NCBI RefSeq assembly: GCF_014529535.1
Contig: NW_023503941.1
Span: forward strand, 2,168,942-2,232,941
Reading direction: 5' to 3'
Origin: Bradysia coprophila
Taxonomy: Eukaryota > Arthropoda > Insecta > Diptera > Sciaridae
Length of the DNA stretch: 64,000 nucleotides
In this document: in pieces, positions 1 to 12,371 of the stretch
Layout: every line of letters starts with the position of its first letter
How positions within the stretch are numbered: the stretch's first letter is position 1
Notes under the pieces: model-generated
The model's input: the letters and a program-made list of their open reading frames with translations, nothing else
The model's database searches: none
What the model was told of the DNA's origin: nothing
Program-made: the position numbers and the translations under genes

Positions 1-400
1 CCATCAATTACACACGGCATCTGTAAATCGATAGTAAGCCCCTTCGTACTTCGGTAACCGGGCAAAATAATGAATATCGATAGAAAGTGAGTAAACTACC
101 GATAGAAAATAATGATTACCGATGGACAGTAATAAAATACTACCGATAGAAAAATGATAAAGTGATCCGAGTAAAACGACAGGTTTATCGGTACTGTTAG
201 TAACGTTTTAATCAGTAAAAAGTTATCGTAGTCTTGTGAATATTTTTATCGGGTACTATTGGGTGAATTGTTCGTTTTAATCGGTATTAATTATTTTTAT
301 CGGTAGCGGGGGAGTTTAATCAGGTCAATTTATTATTCTTTTATGCGGTAGTTTTGAATTACCAATTTATCGCGTCAAATATAATATCCGCTTTGTTTTC
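1..400. repeat. ACCGATA / TATCGGT foldback-like repeat, 5' partial copy
   Basis: The first half repeats ACCGATAGAAAA-like units and the second half repeats their complement TTTATCGGTA, so the segment can fold on itself. It aligns, with many single-base gaps, to 14484-14850. The window cuts its left end. Confidence 0.75.
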
Positions 401-589
401 TATTTCAAATTCAAAACCTACTGATAGAGAACGATTCACTCTTTCACGTGAAATATGTCGGCTGCGACAAAACCATTGTAAACAAGAACAATAATTAATG
501 TTTTTACTCGACGGAATTTCAGTAAATAAAATGCCATCGTATAGGGCATCATGATCTACAGGACAGTAATCATTTTCAATCGACCCCTA

Positions 590-2190
590 TATGCTTGGCG
601 ATAAGGATTTGAAACGAAGCGCATACATAACAAGTCGGAGGCGTTGGCTGCGACGGAGCCACCGTAGCAAACCCGTATATCTATTGCCGTACGTGACCCT
701 AATGGGTCTGTCACCCCTACTTTTGACCGTGAAGCCTATTGCGCCGGTTAATAGTATTAAAGTAAAATATTATGTAATTGTACATCTTAGAATTGCGCAA
801 TAGCGCAATTACGAAGCCCCGTACGACGTTCCTATTCAAAATAAAAAAATTTCAATAGCCCTAAAATTTTAATTTATTGAGTTATAGGCCTAGTATGCGA
901 CCTCAGTCCGAGGATCCAAATTTTATTTTTTTTCAACTACATTCTATTCGCCTTTGATTATCCTTCCAATGAAAACAAAAATTACGAAAAAACGTGATGA
1001 AATTTTCGAGTATATGATGTAAAATAACAATAGGCCCTAAGTATCGACCTCAGTCCGAGGACCAAATTTATTTTTTTTTCAACTACATTCTATTCGCCTT
1101 TGATTACCTCCAAATGAAACAAAATTACGAAAAACGGATGAAATTGCTCGAGTTTATGTAAAATACATAGGCCTGATCAGTGCCTTAGTCCAAGACCCAA
1201 ATTTATTTTTTCAACAACATTCTATTCGTCCTTTGATTACTTCCAAATGAAACAAAAATTACGAAAAACGAATGAAATTTCTCGAGTTATAGTAAAATAC
1301 ACATAGGGCCCTAGTACGTGCCTAGTCCGAGGACCCAAATTTAATTTTTTTTCAACACATTCTATTCGGCCTTTTTGATTACCTCCAAATGAAACAAAAA
1401 TTACGAAAAACGATGAAATTTCTCGAGTTATATGTAAAATACACATAGGCCCTAATAGTGGCCTTAGTCCAAGGACCCAAATTTAATTTTTTTCAACAAC
1501 ATTCTATTCGGTTGATACCTTCCAAATGAACAAAAATTACGAAAACGATGTAAATTCTTCGTGTTATATGTAAATACACATAGGGCCCTAGTAGCGCCTT
1601 AGTCCAAGGACCCAATTTTTTTTTTCAAACAACATTCTATTCGGTGTTCATACTTCAAATGAAACAAAAATTACGCGAAAAACAATGAAATTTAGTCGAG
1701 TTTATGTAAAATACACATAGGGCTATACTTTCACTTCTAAGGCCCTAACTCACGGTCCACTCACCCGATTTAAAAAAACTTTTTTTTCCTGGATTGGTAT
1801 TGACAATACCTATCATTTGCCGTGTCATTTACAATTTCCATCGTTTATTTTGCCATAATATCACCAAAAGACCTTAAATCACTTAGGTGGCCCTAACTCA
1901 CGAAGGGCCGACCCGAATATGCCCATCTTCGAACTTAGCCTCACTATTTGACTATCTTTCAGGGAAAAAAAAAATTTTGAAATCGGATTTGATTTACTCA
2001 AGATATCGACGTGACGAGACGGAGCAGACGGACAGACGGACAGACGGACAGACGGACAGACAAAATTTTTATTGCAGATTCGTCATCTATGAACGTAGGC
2101 AAACACTTTGCCCTTACCGTCTGCTTCGAATTCCATCAATTACACACGGCATCGTAATCCTATAAGCCCTTCTGTACTTCGTACGGGGCT
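590..2190 (-). mobile_element. GTACGGGGC-family repeat, error-rich copy
   Basis: This is the same sequence and order as 13041-14546: GTCGGAGCGTTTGCTGCGAC-like end, low-copy segment, five to six units of about 140 bp (each with GGGCCCTAGTA and a conserved ATTCTATTCGG), a GACAGACG microsatellite at about 2030-2060, then an end reading CTTCGTACGGGGCTAAAAA. Relative to that copy it has frequent one-base deletions and insertions, mostly in homopolymers or doublets. It encodes nothing recognisable. The flanking stretch 401-589 is unassigned. Confidence 0.7.
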
Positions 2191-3045
2191 AAAAACGGTT
2201 CTTGTCATTGCATCCGATTGCAATCATATTCTTTTTGTTAACTTAATTCCGCTAAGCGATTAGAGCCGATTGATAAAAAACTGATTGTGGTTCCCGAATC
2301 TAAAATCATGTGCTATACGATGCAATTTATTTGAGGTAAAAAATTAATTAGTTTCCTGTTGAGCAATGTTTGTGTTGCAGTGACATCATGTCAGTGGAAG
2401 AGTGAATCGTTCTCTATCAGTAAAGTTGGATTGAATCGAGAAAAGAAGGAACTGACGCCGTAAATCTCCTCATTTTATTTGATTATCCGTAATCAATTAA
2501 TGCATCCATCGGCAGTGTTTTGATAAGGGAATCAGCTGGTAATATAAATTATTGTGATGCGAATTGTGATTGCCATGTTGATTTGGGCTCGCAACCCCCA
2601 TACATATTGATTAGTTAAGCATATCTTATCTTACTAAGAAGAACGTATTTTAAGTCGCAATCAGTATAAACTTTAACAAATCTGTTAGCTTCTGTTGATC
2701 TATAATTAAGAATTTTATTACACAATGCTTTTAGCTTCATTAGCTAACGTACCTATGCTAGTCAGAGTTGAACTCTATTTTGTCATTATTTTCGATAACA
2801 GATATCCTCTGGCATACGCAGTACATTAACAGCGAAGGTCATAAAAACAATACTTTTGAAAGGAAACTTTCAATTCATGAAAGAGATACGTCTAAAGGCT
2901 CGCAACCACAATATAAGATGCTGCGCACTTACCTTTACCCTAGTCCATTGGTCCAAGCGTTCAATTAGGACTTCCTTAAATTTTATTCTCTCCTTCCACG
3001 GTTGTGAGTGATAAATTAGAATATAAAGATATTTCCCGCAGCTAT
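2191..3045. other. No gene recognised
   Basis: AT-rich sequence without a convincing ORF. A 24-bp stretch around 2397-2420 is the reverse complement of 420-445 (core GAATCGTTCTCTATCAGTA). The left inverted-repeat arm starts abruptly at 3046. Confidence 0.5.
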
Positions 3046-4500
3046 AATTCGAAGCAGACGGTAAGGGCAAAGTGTTTGCCTACGTTCATAGATGACGAAT
3101 CTGCAATAAAAATTTTGTCTGTCCGTCTGTCCGTCTGTCCGTCTGTCCGTCTGTCCGTCTGTCCGTCTGTCCGTCACGTCGATATCTTGAGTAAATCAAA
3201 TCCGATTTCAAAAATTTTTTTTTTCCCTGAAAGATAGTCAAAATAGTGAGGCTAAGTTCGAAGATGGGCATATTCGGGTCGGCCCTTCGTGAGTTAGGGC
3301 CACCTAAGTGATTTAAGGTCTTTTGGTGATATTTATGGCAAAATAAACGATGGAAATGTAAATGACACGGCAAATGATAGGTATTGTCAATACCAATCCA
3401 GGAAAAAAAAGTTTTTTAAAATCGGGTGAGTGGACCGTGAGTTAGGGCCTTAGAAGTGAAAAGCTACTAGGGCCCTATGTGTATTTTACATATAACTCGA
3501 CTAAATTTCATATGTTTTCCGTAATTTTTGTTTCATTTGAAAGATAATCGAACACCGAATAGAATGTTGTTGAAAAAAAAAATTGGGTCCTTGGACTAAG
3601 GCCGCTACTAGGGCCCTATGTGTATTTTACATATAACTCGAGCAAATTTCATCCGTTTTCCGTAATTTTTGTGTCATTTGGAAGGTAATCGAACGCCGAA
3701 TAGAAAGTTGTTGAAAAAAATTAAATTTGGGTCCTTGGACTAAGGCCACTATTAGGGCCCTATGTGTATTTTACATTGAACTCGAGTAAATTTCATTCGT
3801 TTTTCGTAATTTTTGTGTCATTTGGAAGGTAATCAAAGGCCGAATAGAATGTTGTTGAAAAAAAATTAAATTTGGGTCCTCGGACTAAGGACGCTACTAG
3901 GGCCCTATGTGTATTTTACATACAACTCGAGTAAATTTCATCCGTTTTTCGTAATTTTTGTTTCATTTGAAAGATAATCGAACACCGAATAGAATGTTGT
4001 TGAAAAAAAAAATAAATTTGGGTCCTTGGACTAAGGCCGTTACTAGGGCCCTATGTGTATTTTACATATAACTCGAGCAAATTTCATCCGTTTTTCGTAA
4101 TTTTTGTTTCATTTGGAAGGTAATCAAAGGCCGAATAGAATGTAGTTGAAAAAAAAAAAATTGGATCCTCGGACTGAGGTCGATACTAGGCCTATGTGTA
4201 TTTATACTCAATAAATTAAAATTTTAGGGCTATTTGAAAGTTTTGTTTTATTTGAAAGGAACGTCGTACGGGGCTTCGTAATTGCGCTATGCGCAATTTC
4301 TAAGATGTACACATTACATAATAATTTTACTTTAACTACTTTAACCGGCGCATAGGCTTACGGTCAAAGTAGGGTGACAGACCCATTAGGGTCACGTACG
4401 CAATAGATATACGGGGCTATAGATAGATATACGGATATACGGTTTGTACGGGGCTCAGTCGCAGCAAACGCTCCGACTGTTCTGATGGCTCGTTTATCGG
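3046..4500 (+). mobile_element. GTACGGGGC-family repeat core
   Basis: In order: AATTCGAAGCAGACGG start, (GTCT/GTCC)n at about 3118-3175, unique segment, tandem units of about 140 bp from about 3470 to 4190 with repeated GGGCCCTATGTGTATTTTAC, and a terminal GTACGGGGCT followed by AGTCGCAGCAAACGCTCCGA (about 4448-4475). The usual TAGCCCCGTACGAAG start is missing because the arm is cut at 3046. No protein is encoded. Confidence 0.75.
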
Positions 4501-4565
4501 TAGTTCACTATTTTGTATCGGTAGTTCATCATTTTCTATCGGTACTTTAATTTTTCTATCGGCAG
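4484..4565. repeat. TATCGGTAGTTCA short repeats
   Basis: Four or five copies of a TTTATCGGTAGTT-like unit, the same motif as at 1-400, 7115-7380 and 14547-14850. It is mirrored at about 12964-13035 in the right arm. Confidence 0.7.
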
Positions 4566-4761
4566 TTTATAATACTTAATGTTAATGGTCAATTGTTGTT
4601 ATCGATTGGTCAAACATAAATTTTTAGTGCTCAAGATTTTTTAGACAATATGAAAATTATAAAAAACAAAATAGAAAAAAATAACGGAAGTAATAATAGA
4701 GAAATGAAAACACAACAAAAACCAATTTATAAATGTCGTAAATGTCGTGAGGCTCCCCGTC

Positions 4762-4860
4762 CAGGGCCGAACTGGCCATACTGGGCGTTCGGGCGATTCC
4801 CGAAGGGCCTTTTGCCTCAGTCGGGCGAGGTCCCGGCAGGGCTTTTTTAAATTTCAACCA
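4762..4860 (+). repeat. GC-rich hAT-like terminus
   Basis: A GC island in AT-rich DNA beginning CAGGGCCGAACTGGCC and containing the near palindrome CGGGCGATTCCCGAAGGGCC. It closely resembles the end of the hAT-like element at 22525 (CAGGCCCGGACTGGCC), so it is probably one terminus of that family. I found no partner end. Short reading frames here are not genes. Confidence 0.55.
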
Positions 4861-4889
4861 TTTAGTGTTCAAACAAATGCAGCCCATTT

Positions 4890-5204
4890 TAGCGAACATA
4901 TTGGAAATCCTACTGATTGGAAATCGAAAAAATTAACAGAAAGGCCCCAGGAGGAAAAATTTTGATTGGAAATTGAAAAAATTAAGAGAAAGGCCTCAAT
5001 TGGAAAATTACGATTGGAAATCGAAAACATTTTGATTGGAAATCGAAAAAATTAAGAGAAAGGCCTCAATTGGAAAATTCTGATTTGAAATCGGGAAAAA
5101 ATTAACAGAAAGGCCCTGAATGGAAACATTTCGATTAGAAAACGAAAAAGTTAAAAGAAAGGCCTCAGTAGAAGAAATTTGATTCTAAATCGAAGAAAAA
5201 TTAA
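4890..5204. repeat. Tandem repeat, unit roughly 60-70 bp
   Basis: Degenerate units of the form ATTGGAAATCGAAAAAATTA followed by ACAGAAAGGCCTCA. The array resumes at 7006-7110 after the hAT insertion and recurs inverted at 12372-12620. Confidence 0.8.
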
Positions 5205-5212
5205 CAGAAAGG

Positions 5213-7005
5213 CAGGCCTCCCACTAAATTTTGCCCTGTCCGAAATTCGGACATTTCGGACAATTTGTATAAAATTTCGGACATTTCCAGAAAAAATTTC
5301 GGACAAATGTTTTCCAGTTTTCACTAAAGAATCGCAATAGGAATAGTCTGTGAGACATTTAAAATCATTCCCTCACCAAATTTCAACGTTTTATATCAGC
5401 AGAATTTGGTGACAAATTCTAAACTCAAAAATTTGTTTGGAGTATATTTTGACGTGACATGAATTGATCATTAAGTGGTATATAGGACTTGAAAAATGTT
5501 TTACTAAAAGTATTGTTAAATTTGAGGGTTAACTGAAACCTGGCTGAAAATATTTAAAAAAGAAAGAAAAAGTTTTAGAACGGCTTTCTTCAAATAAAAC
5601 TAGTTGAACTTCCAGGCAACATACTTTTTTACCGCAGACGACTTCAATTGAGTTAAAAACAATTTTTTTTTAAATTTTTTATCGATGGAGAACCTAATTA
5701 TAAGACACTTTGTCTCGTATCATATGCCAAAAAAAGTTAAAACTTTTTTATAAATCATTTTGAAAGTCACTGAAAACACGAAAATTTTGTACTAATGCTT
5801 AGAAATGTATTTTACTTTACTAGTGAGGGAATGTAGCCTTTCTCTCACTAGTGAAAACCCTTTCCCTCGCTCGTAAAGTAAAACGCCATACTATACACTG
5901 GTTTAGTAATGTACTATTGTTCGCACTTCAAATTTGTGCTAGATGCCTACTAATACGTCGACCTTCAAAACATCAGTCGTATTTTTACTTTTCGAAGCTC
6001 GATACGCCACAGGCAGGCAAATTTTCTATTTAGTTCCAAGTAACTTAAAAAATTCGACAATATCGATAGTTCCCTTACTGAATAAAAAATCTTTAAAAAT
6101 TTGTCAATATGGGATGCAGAGTTTTTTGAATTTGACTGCCTTCAGAAGTTAAAGTTATCCTGAAGAAACCAGGAGAGCATGTCTATCTCATCGATTATTA
6201 AAATATCTATGTGGAGGCTCGGATTGTGACGAGTGAAATGAAAGTAGTTTAAGTTAATGGCGGCTCGCCGGTTCGCTGATGATAAATTTTAAAATCTGTA
6301 AAATCGTCTATCAGCGGACGCCTGAGTTTCTATGGTGAACGAAAAAAAACTTGCTTTAGACGATAGAGCGTGAAAAACTATGGAACAAATCCGTTGTTGG
6401 CGGAAAAAAAATTTTGATAGCGGAGATCGCCGTAGAATAAGGGTTTGAAAATGCAGACCTCCGCCAATTGCAATAGTTTTGTATGACCAGTTACCTCAGA
6501 TCAAATTTTTAACACTTTGAGGCAATAGAGAAAGGATCAGTCTAATGCCTAAAACTACGATTTTTTCTTGAAACTAGAGTTTTCAGTCTTAAAAATTGTA
6601 ACGCAACAGACCGTTATTGGCGGAATCTGCCCTTAACAAATTCAGTAACGATTTAATCAAATTAAAATCGTTTTTAGTAAAACACTTATTTAATTAGCGA
6701 ATGACTGTTGTTGACTGATGGACGAATCTTAATTCAAATAATTCAAAGGGTTGTACATATGTACATATGTACGTAAAATTAATGTACTCCCTCATAAATT
6801 TTAAGACAAAGAATTGGTATATGGAAATTATAATTGAAAAATGTATGAAGCGCGCCGCAGGCGATTTTTTTTTGTAGAGTCTTTTATAAGTTTCAATATT
6901 TAAATCCGGTCAGATCTTGAAGAAAATTTCGGACATTTCGGACATTTCGGACAATTTCGGACAAATGTGTAAAATTGCGGACATTTCGGACAAGCGGGAC
7001 GCCTG
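5213..7005. mobile_element. Non-autonomous hAT-like element, TSD CAGAAAGG
   Basis: Flanked by CAGAAAGG at 5205-5212 and 7006-7013. Ends are CAGGCCTCCC on the left and, read inward, CAGGCGTCCC on the right. Subterminal TTTCGGACA repeats sit at about 5235-5310 and 6905-6990. Removing it rejoins a tandem unit (ACAGAAAGG + CCTCAG). Eight-bp duplications with CAG ends are typical of hAT. At 1793 bp it has no transposase ORF; short ORFs at 5851-6152 are not recognised. Confidence 0.85.
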
Positions 7006-7110
7006 CAGAAAGGCCTCAGTTGGAAAATTTTGATTGGAAATCGAAAAAAATTAACAGAAAGGCCCTCAGTAGAAAAATTTCCATTTGAAATCGAAGAAAA
7101 ATCAACAGAA
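7006..7110. repeat. Continuation of the 60-70 bp tandem array
   Basis: The same ATTGGAAATCG...CAGAAAGGCC units as 4890-5204, separated from them only by the hAT insertion. Confidence 0.75.
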
Positions 7111-7114
7111 AGGC

Positions 7115-7380
7115 CCCAGTGATGAACTACCGATAGAAAACAATGAACTACCGATAGAAAGTAATAAACTGCCGATAGAAAATGGAATTTGACCGATGAA
7201 TAGTCGTAAAATTATTAATTTATCGGTATTTTATCACTTTTTATCGGTAAAAAGTTATCGGTAGTTTTGAATATTTTTATCGGTACTTGTGAATTTGTCT
7301 ATCGATAATTTATTATTTTCTATCGGTACCGTATTTATCGGTAGTTTTGAATTAATTTATCGGTCGTTTATTAGTATCCA
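7115..7380. repeat. ACCGATA / TATCGGT foldback-like block
   Basis: ACCGATAGAAAA units on the left, then TTTATCGGTA units on the right, giving an imperfect palindrome. It closely resembles 14547-14850. Confidence 0.75.
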
Positions 7381-8776
7381 AAACAAAAGTGCTCATACGT
7401 TTTCATAGTATTGTACTCGTATGAAGACATAAAGCAATTTTGTTTGTATGAATGGATCAACTGAAAATCAGCTGAAACGAATTCATGTCTAAATCTCACT
7501 GACGTCATCTGTAAAATGAAAAAAACTGCAATCTTTTTGTGTTTCAGCCTCTTACGGACCTCTCTCAGAGAAAAATCTGGCTTAGCACAACGGACAACGA
7601 CAAGCTAACGAATTAAGGCGTCTTAGATATTTAACGACATAGATACCTTACCGCAACAAATATTCGCTTTTCATAACAAAATCTTACTGAGCCGATTGAA
7701 CCTCTTTCTTAAACGTTACATCGAACATTGTAGCCAGAACTACGCCTCGTTCGAATGTCAATTTGTTAAAATTTTTACTTTGTTTTCATCACGTTCTACC
7801 GTATCCGAATAGCGATTTTTCAATATTTTATGACCACTACCAATAGCATACAATAAAATTGCACAACAAACCGTCGTCCGAGTCAACATGTATAAAGTTA
7901 ACGAAACATTTTTCACTCATTTTTCATTTTGGCTTATTACATAAATATTTATTCAATTTTTTGATATTGCCTGGCATCGGTGAGATCAGTTGACCTTAGG
8001 ATCTAAAGTAAGCAACATAAATCGCATACAAGAAAATATCAACAGAACGCAAACAAATCGAAGATATTACTCGACCACCGAATGTTTATTATTCGTAGCA
8101 TACGAATTATCGCAGACGATTTTAGGGCGGCCAGTTTACAATGTAATAGATCTAATAAGACAACACTACTCAAATCTCATTTCTTATTCTTGTCGTGGTT
8201 GTCGATGGACTAGTAGTTCTATAAGCAAATTCTAGCAGTTTGACATTGTGGAAAATCTAAATTCGTGTCAATACTTAAAGTCAAATGAAGATATTTCGAG
8301 CATTCAGCTTGCTTTCGTGCCAACAATTTGGATTTAGTGACGGTTCGGAGAAAACAGGTTGAGTAACGAACGATATTTTCTATATAAAAATGTTAGTACA
8401 TAAAACGTTCGCTTCTAAGGTCCTGGAGGGGCCACTAGCAGTATGCCACCACCAACTCAAAGTTATGCTAAACTGTTCTTAAAACATCTAAAACGACTTT
8501 GGTAATTTGTTAAAGTTACTCACCATATATGTAGGACGAACGTAGTGCAAGTCAACAATCGATTCTGTAAAGAGAAAGAAAGTGTTAGGTTGCTTTAACA
8601 AAAAAAAAATTGCATTCCACTCTCAAAAACTGTGAATTTTAATTAAATCATAAAATTAATCGCGCCAAAATAGACTTGCTGATGTAAAACAACAACGAAA
8701 ACCTTAGAAAACAGTTTTCTTAGCATATCCTTTTGGTCCAAAGCAAGTTTTACATCAGGAGAGACGTCCCATAAGA
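7381..8776. other. No gene recognised
   Basis: AT-rich, with short ORFs only (for example 7990-8235) that match no family I know. No clear repeat structure was seen. Confidence 0.4.
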
Positions 8777-9430
8777 GTGCCACAACAATTCAAACAAAAT
8801 AAATCTCCTTGTGAAGAGCACATAATTTTACATGCACATGCTTCGAAAACCGTTCTTTTCATGTTTCAAGCACTACTTTCGACGCCCCGAGCATGTAAAA
8901 TCTATCAAATAACTCAGAATAAAAATGAAAACTCTCGTTTCCCTGTGTTGGTTGACATCGGCTTCGCCTCGTATCAACAAAATTCACACGAAAACTCTAA
9001 TTTTCATCTTTTTATCCCCAGTCATGTAAAATACTATTTCATGCGTGACTTGACAAACCATTTTTATCCACGAAACAATCCCTTCAATTTGTTTCAACAT
9101 TTTTCAAAATCAAAACAAAATGACAGCTGTCAAGAGAAAAAAACTCGTGTACGCCTCATTGGAAAAACAAGAGTTGAAAAAATGCAAATTTGCTAACCTG
9201 AACTGTCATCAGAGAGAGCATTAACAAAACGCCATCTTCTCAACGCATTCGAATGGAGAAAATAAGGTTATTCACGCCGCTCGGATGAAATAGTACTTTA
9301 CATAACTAGGGATAAAAAGATGAAAAGTCTTGTTTTCGTGTGAATTTTGTTGATCCGATGTTGATGTTGATTTCTATTTCTAGTTATGTAATCGAAAAGT
9401 ACGGTTTTCGGTGCATGTAGGACGAAAAGA
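8777..9430. repeat. Imperfect inverted-repeat element
   Basis: 8981-9045 (AATTCACACGAAAAC..., then CATCTTTTTATCCC) is repeated inverted at about 9280-9345. An outer pair with CGAAAACCG lies near 8850 and 9400. The 139-codon ORF at 8777-9196 runs across the left arm, has no recognisable domain and is probably fortuitous. Confidence 0.6.
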
Positions 9431-9705
9431 CTATTCACTCATCACAGCCGAAGTTTTGATTACATTTTATTAGAAAACAAAAACCGTCGAGTCACCCTAT
9501 ACCGATAAGCCATTACAGCAAAATGTAAGGCAAATTCATATTTTAAATTCATATCGAAAGAATGTGATTGAGATTAATGTAGCCGATTTTTAATGAACAA
9601 ATTTTTATTGATCCGAATAAAAAACTATTTTTATATTAAATACAACACTTAACAACTGTTGCAAGACCGACCAAACATCAAGTTTGTTCACTTGATGTGA
9701 ATTTT

Positions 9706-11366
9706 TAGCCCCGTACGAAGTACTGGGGGCTTATAAGATTAATATGCCGTTTGTAACACGTCGAATTGGAAGCAGACAGTAAGGGCAAAGCATTTGGTTA
9801 TGTTCATAGATGACGAATCCGCAATAAAAAAAATGTCCGTCCGTCCGTCCGTCCGTCCGTCCGTCCGTCCATCCGTCCGTCCGTCCGTCCGTCCATCCGT
9901 CCGTCCGTCCGTCCGTCCGTCCGTCCGTCCGTCCGTCCGTCCGTCCGTCCGTCCGTGACCCCTCTAGCTTGAGTAAATCACAGCCTTTTTCCAAAATTCT
10001 TTTTTTCCCCGATTGGTATCGACAAAAGTAAGGTCAAGTTCGAAAATGGGCATGGTAGGGTCGGCCCCTCCAGAGCTAGGGCCCTATAGGTGTTTTTCAG
10101 TCTTTCGACGATATCTACCGAAATAGGCACGCAATAGCTACTTGTGATATATCAAATGAAAGGTATTGACGAGTAGAACAAAGTTGCTGAACATTGTTTT
10201 TGGGTAAGATGCAACGTGGGCTTGTTGGGAGGGCTCAAAGGTCGTTACTCGGCCCTAAGTGTTTTTTGCACATAAATCGAGTAAATCTCATCCGATTTTG
10301 CTAGATTTAGTTTTTTATAGAAGATAATTGAATACCGAAAAGAACGTGGCAAAAAAAGTTTCAAATTTGGGCCCTTGGACTAAGGCCGCTACTCGGCCCT
10401 AAGTGTTTTTTGCACATAAATCGAGTAAATCTCATCCGATTTTGCTAGTTTTTGTTTCATTTGAGAGATAATTGAATGCCGAATAGAATGATGGCAAAAA
10501 AAGTTTCAAATTTGGGCCCTTGCACTAAGGCCGCTACTCGGTCCTAAGTGTTTTTTGCACATAAATCGAGTAAATCTCATCCGATTTTGCTAGATTTAGT
10601 ATTTTATGGAAGGTAATTGAATACCGAAAAGAACATGGCGAAAAAAGTTTAAAATTTGGGCCCTTGGACTAAGGCCGCTACTCGGCCCTAAGTGTTTTTT
10701 GCACATAAATCGAGTAAATCTCATCCGATTTTGCTAGATTTAGTTTTTTATGGAAGGTAATTGAATACTGCAAAAAACGTGGCGAAAAAAGTTTGAAATT
10801 TTGACCTTTGGACTAAGGCCGCTACTCGGCCCTAAGTGTTTTTTGCACATAAATCGAGTAAATCTCATCCGATTTTGCTAGTTTTTGTTTCATTTTAAAG
10901 ATAACTGAATGCCGAATAGAATGATGGCAAAAAAAGTTTCAAATTTGGGCCCTTGCACTAAGGCCGCTACTCGGCCCTAAGTGCTCTTTGCACATAAATG
11001 GAGTAAATCTCGACCGATTTTGCTAGTTTTTGTTTCATTTGAGAGGTAATTGAATACCCAATGGAAAGTTGGCAAAAAATTGAGGGTTTCTAAAATAATG
11101 TCGTAAATTGCTGGTTTTATTTGAAAGGTACTTCGTACGGGCTTTCGTAATTGCGCTATGCGCAATTTTAAAAATGAACAGTTTCAGTAAATTTGACAAT
11201 GCCCAACTTGACTTGCATTTTGGTAACAGACGCATTAGAGGGTTGTAGACGTATTAGGGTTCCGGGCTTATTAGGGCTACGGACGTATTATGGTTGCGGA
11301 CGAAATAGGATTACGGGTTGTACGGGGCTAAGTCGCAGCAAACGCTCCGACTGTTCTGATGCCTTG
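9706..11366 (+). mobile_element. GTACGGGGC-family element, long copy
   Basis: Starts TAGCCCCGTACGAAG (9706) and carries the inverted GTACGGGGCTA at 11320-11330, followed by AGTCGCAGCAAACGCTCCGA and GATGCCTTGTTTT, which the copy at 54024 shares. Inside: a (GTCC)n tract at about 9835-9956 and about six tandem units of roughly 143 bp (each with CTACTCGGCCCTAAGTG and TTTGCACATAAATCGAG) from about 10235 to 11060. No coding capacity. The superfamily is unclear; internal satellites resemble those of some Helitron-like elements, but I see no firm 5'-TC/CTRR-3' ends. Confidence 0.75.
9835..9956. repeat. (GTCC)n microsatellite
   Basis: About thirty GTCC units with a few ATCC interruptions, placed as in the other family members. 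It makes an open frame of TDGR repeats on the minus strand that should not be called a gene. Confidence 0.95.
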
Positions 11367-12371
11367 TTTTGTTGTTTTTTTTTTTAATAATTTTCATTAT
11401 TTATACATCTCATTAACCATTTGCATAATTGGTTAATTTAACTATTTACCATCAACATTATTGAGCAAATAAAAAATATTTTTTTCTCCGTCTCTGTCTG
11501 TTTGTTTATTTAAATAAGTTTTAAAACAAAATGTGTCGAGCTTTTCGCAACTGTGAAAAAATTAAACTTAAAAAAAACGTTTAAAAAAAATTAATTGTCG
11601 CAAGGCAAAGTAGAAAAGATTTAATTGAGGTGGGTGCTTTCTCATGTTCGATAGAAGTGATAGATTTCTATTGAATCTAATTCGGCAAAAAAAAGAAAAT
11701 TTGATTTATTACATGATGAAACAGCTTAACAATGTACTGTTGTAACAGCGAACATATCAGCAGTCCTGTCACGGTCGCCATGTAATGGTAATAAGTGACT
11801 ACTCTTGATAAAGGTTGAACACTGGTTTATTCATTAATAATAAGTAATTAATTAAGTTAGTATGGAGAGAGTGTATACAAGCTCTCTTTCTATTAAATTA
11901 TGTTAGTTAGGGATCAAAAGGTGACACTACAACACTATCGGATCTATTCCTTCATTTGTTGTAAGTGTTTGCGAAAGATTCATTTCGAATCTACTACTTC
12001 ATATTTTTGAACATAGGTTTTCCCATGTGAGACCACATGTGTCGTCCCAAGTCATCATCTCCTACAGACGAAAGAGCTGTCCGTAGCAGTGTAAGTAATA
12101 GGTGCCAAGCTTTTCGCTAGTCAAAATTTTTGCGTTGTAATATGAAATTAAAATTTTCCGGTCCGATGACAGTACAAATTTTGTCAAACTTGTTAGATAT
12201 GACAGACATTCCAGTACACAAATTCTAATTATTTACGATGCGTTGTGAGCAATGAAATTCGAAGTAGACGAAATGAATGAGATGCTACCGTCGAAATCGA
12301 TTTTACAAACAACCGATTAAAGATGTTAAAGATCAATAAATGATCGAGCCAGTCACTTAAATCATTGAATC
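11367..12371. other. No gene recognised
   Basis: AT-rich, with poly-A/T runs near 11370 and 11560-11600 and no plausible ORF. It is the inner flank of the right inverted-repeat arm. Confidence 0.4.

Larger units (their letters stand above)
3046..5157. repeat. Left arm of a 2.1-kb inverted repeat
   Basis: Every position x compared in this arm pairs with 17529-x on the other strand, so the partner is 12372-14483, with no net indel over 2112 bp. Sampled stretches at both ends and in the middle were identical. The arm spans a GTACGGGGC-family core, TATCGGT units, a GC-rich hAT-like terminus and part of a tandem repeat. Homology stops sharply at both ends. Confidence 0.9.

Noticed and set aside
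4650..4965. Overlapping ORFs repeated identically at 12564-12879
   Set aside because: They are mirror copies lying in the inverted-repeat arms, over the GC-rich repeat end; no domain, and frames exist on both strands.
8777..9196. 139-codon ORF
   Set aside because: It crosses an inverted repeat, lacks a recognisable domain and has no splice partners.
9731..9994. ORF of TDGR repeats on the minus strand
   Set aside because: It is a translation of the (GTCC)n microsatellite.
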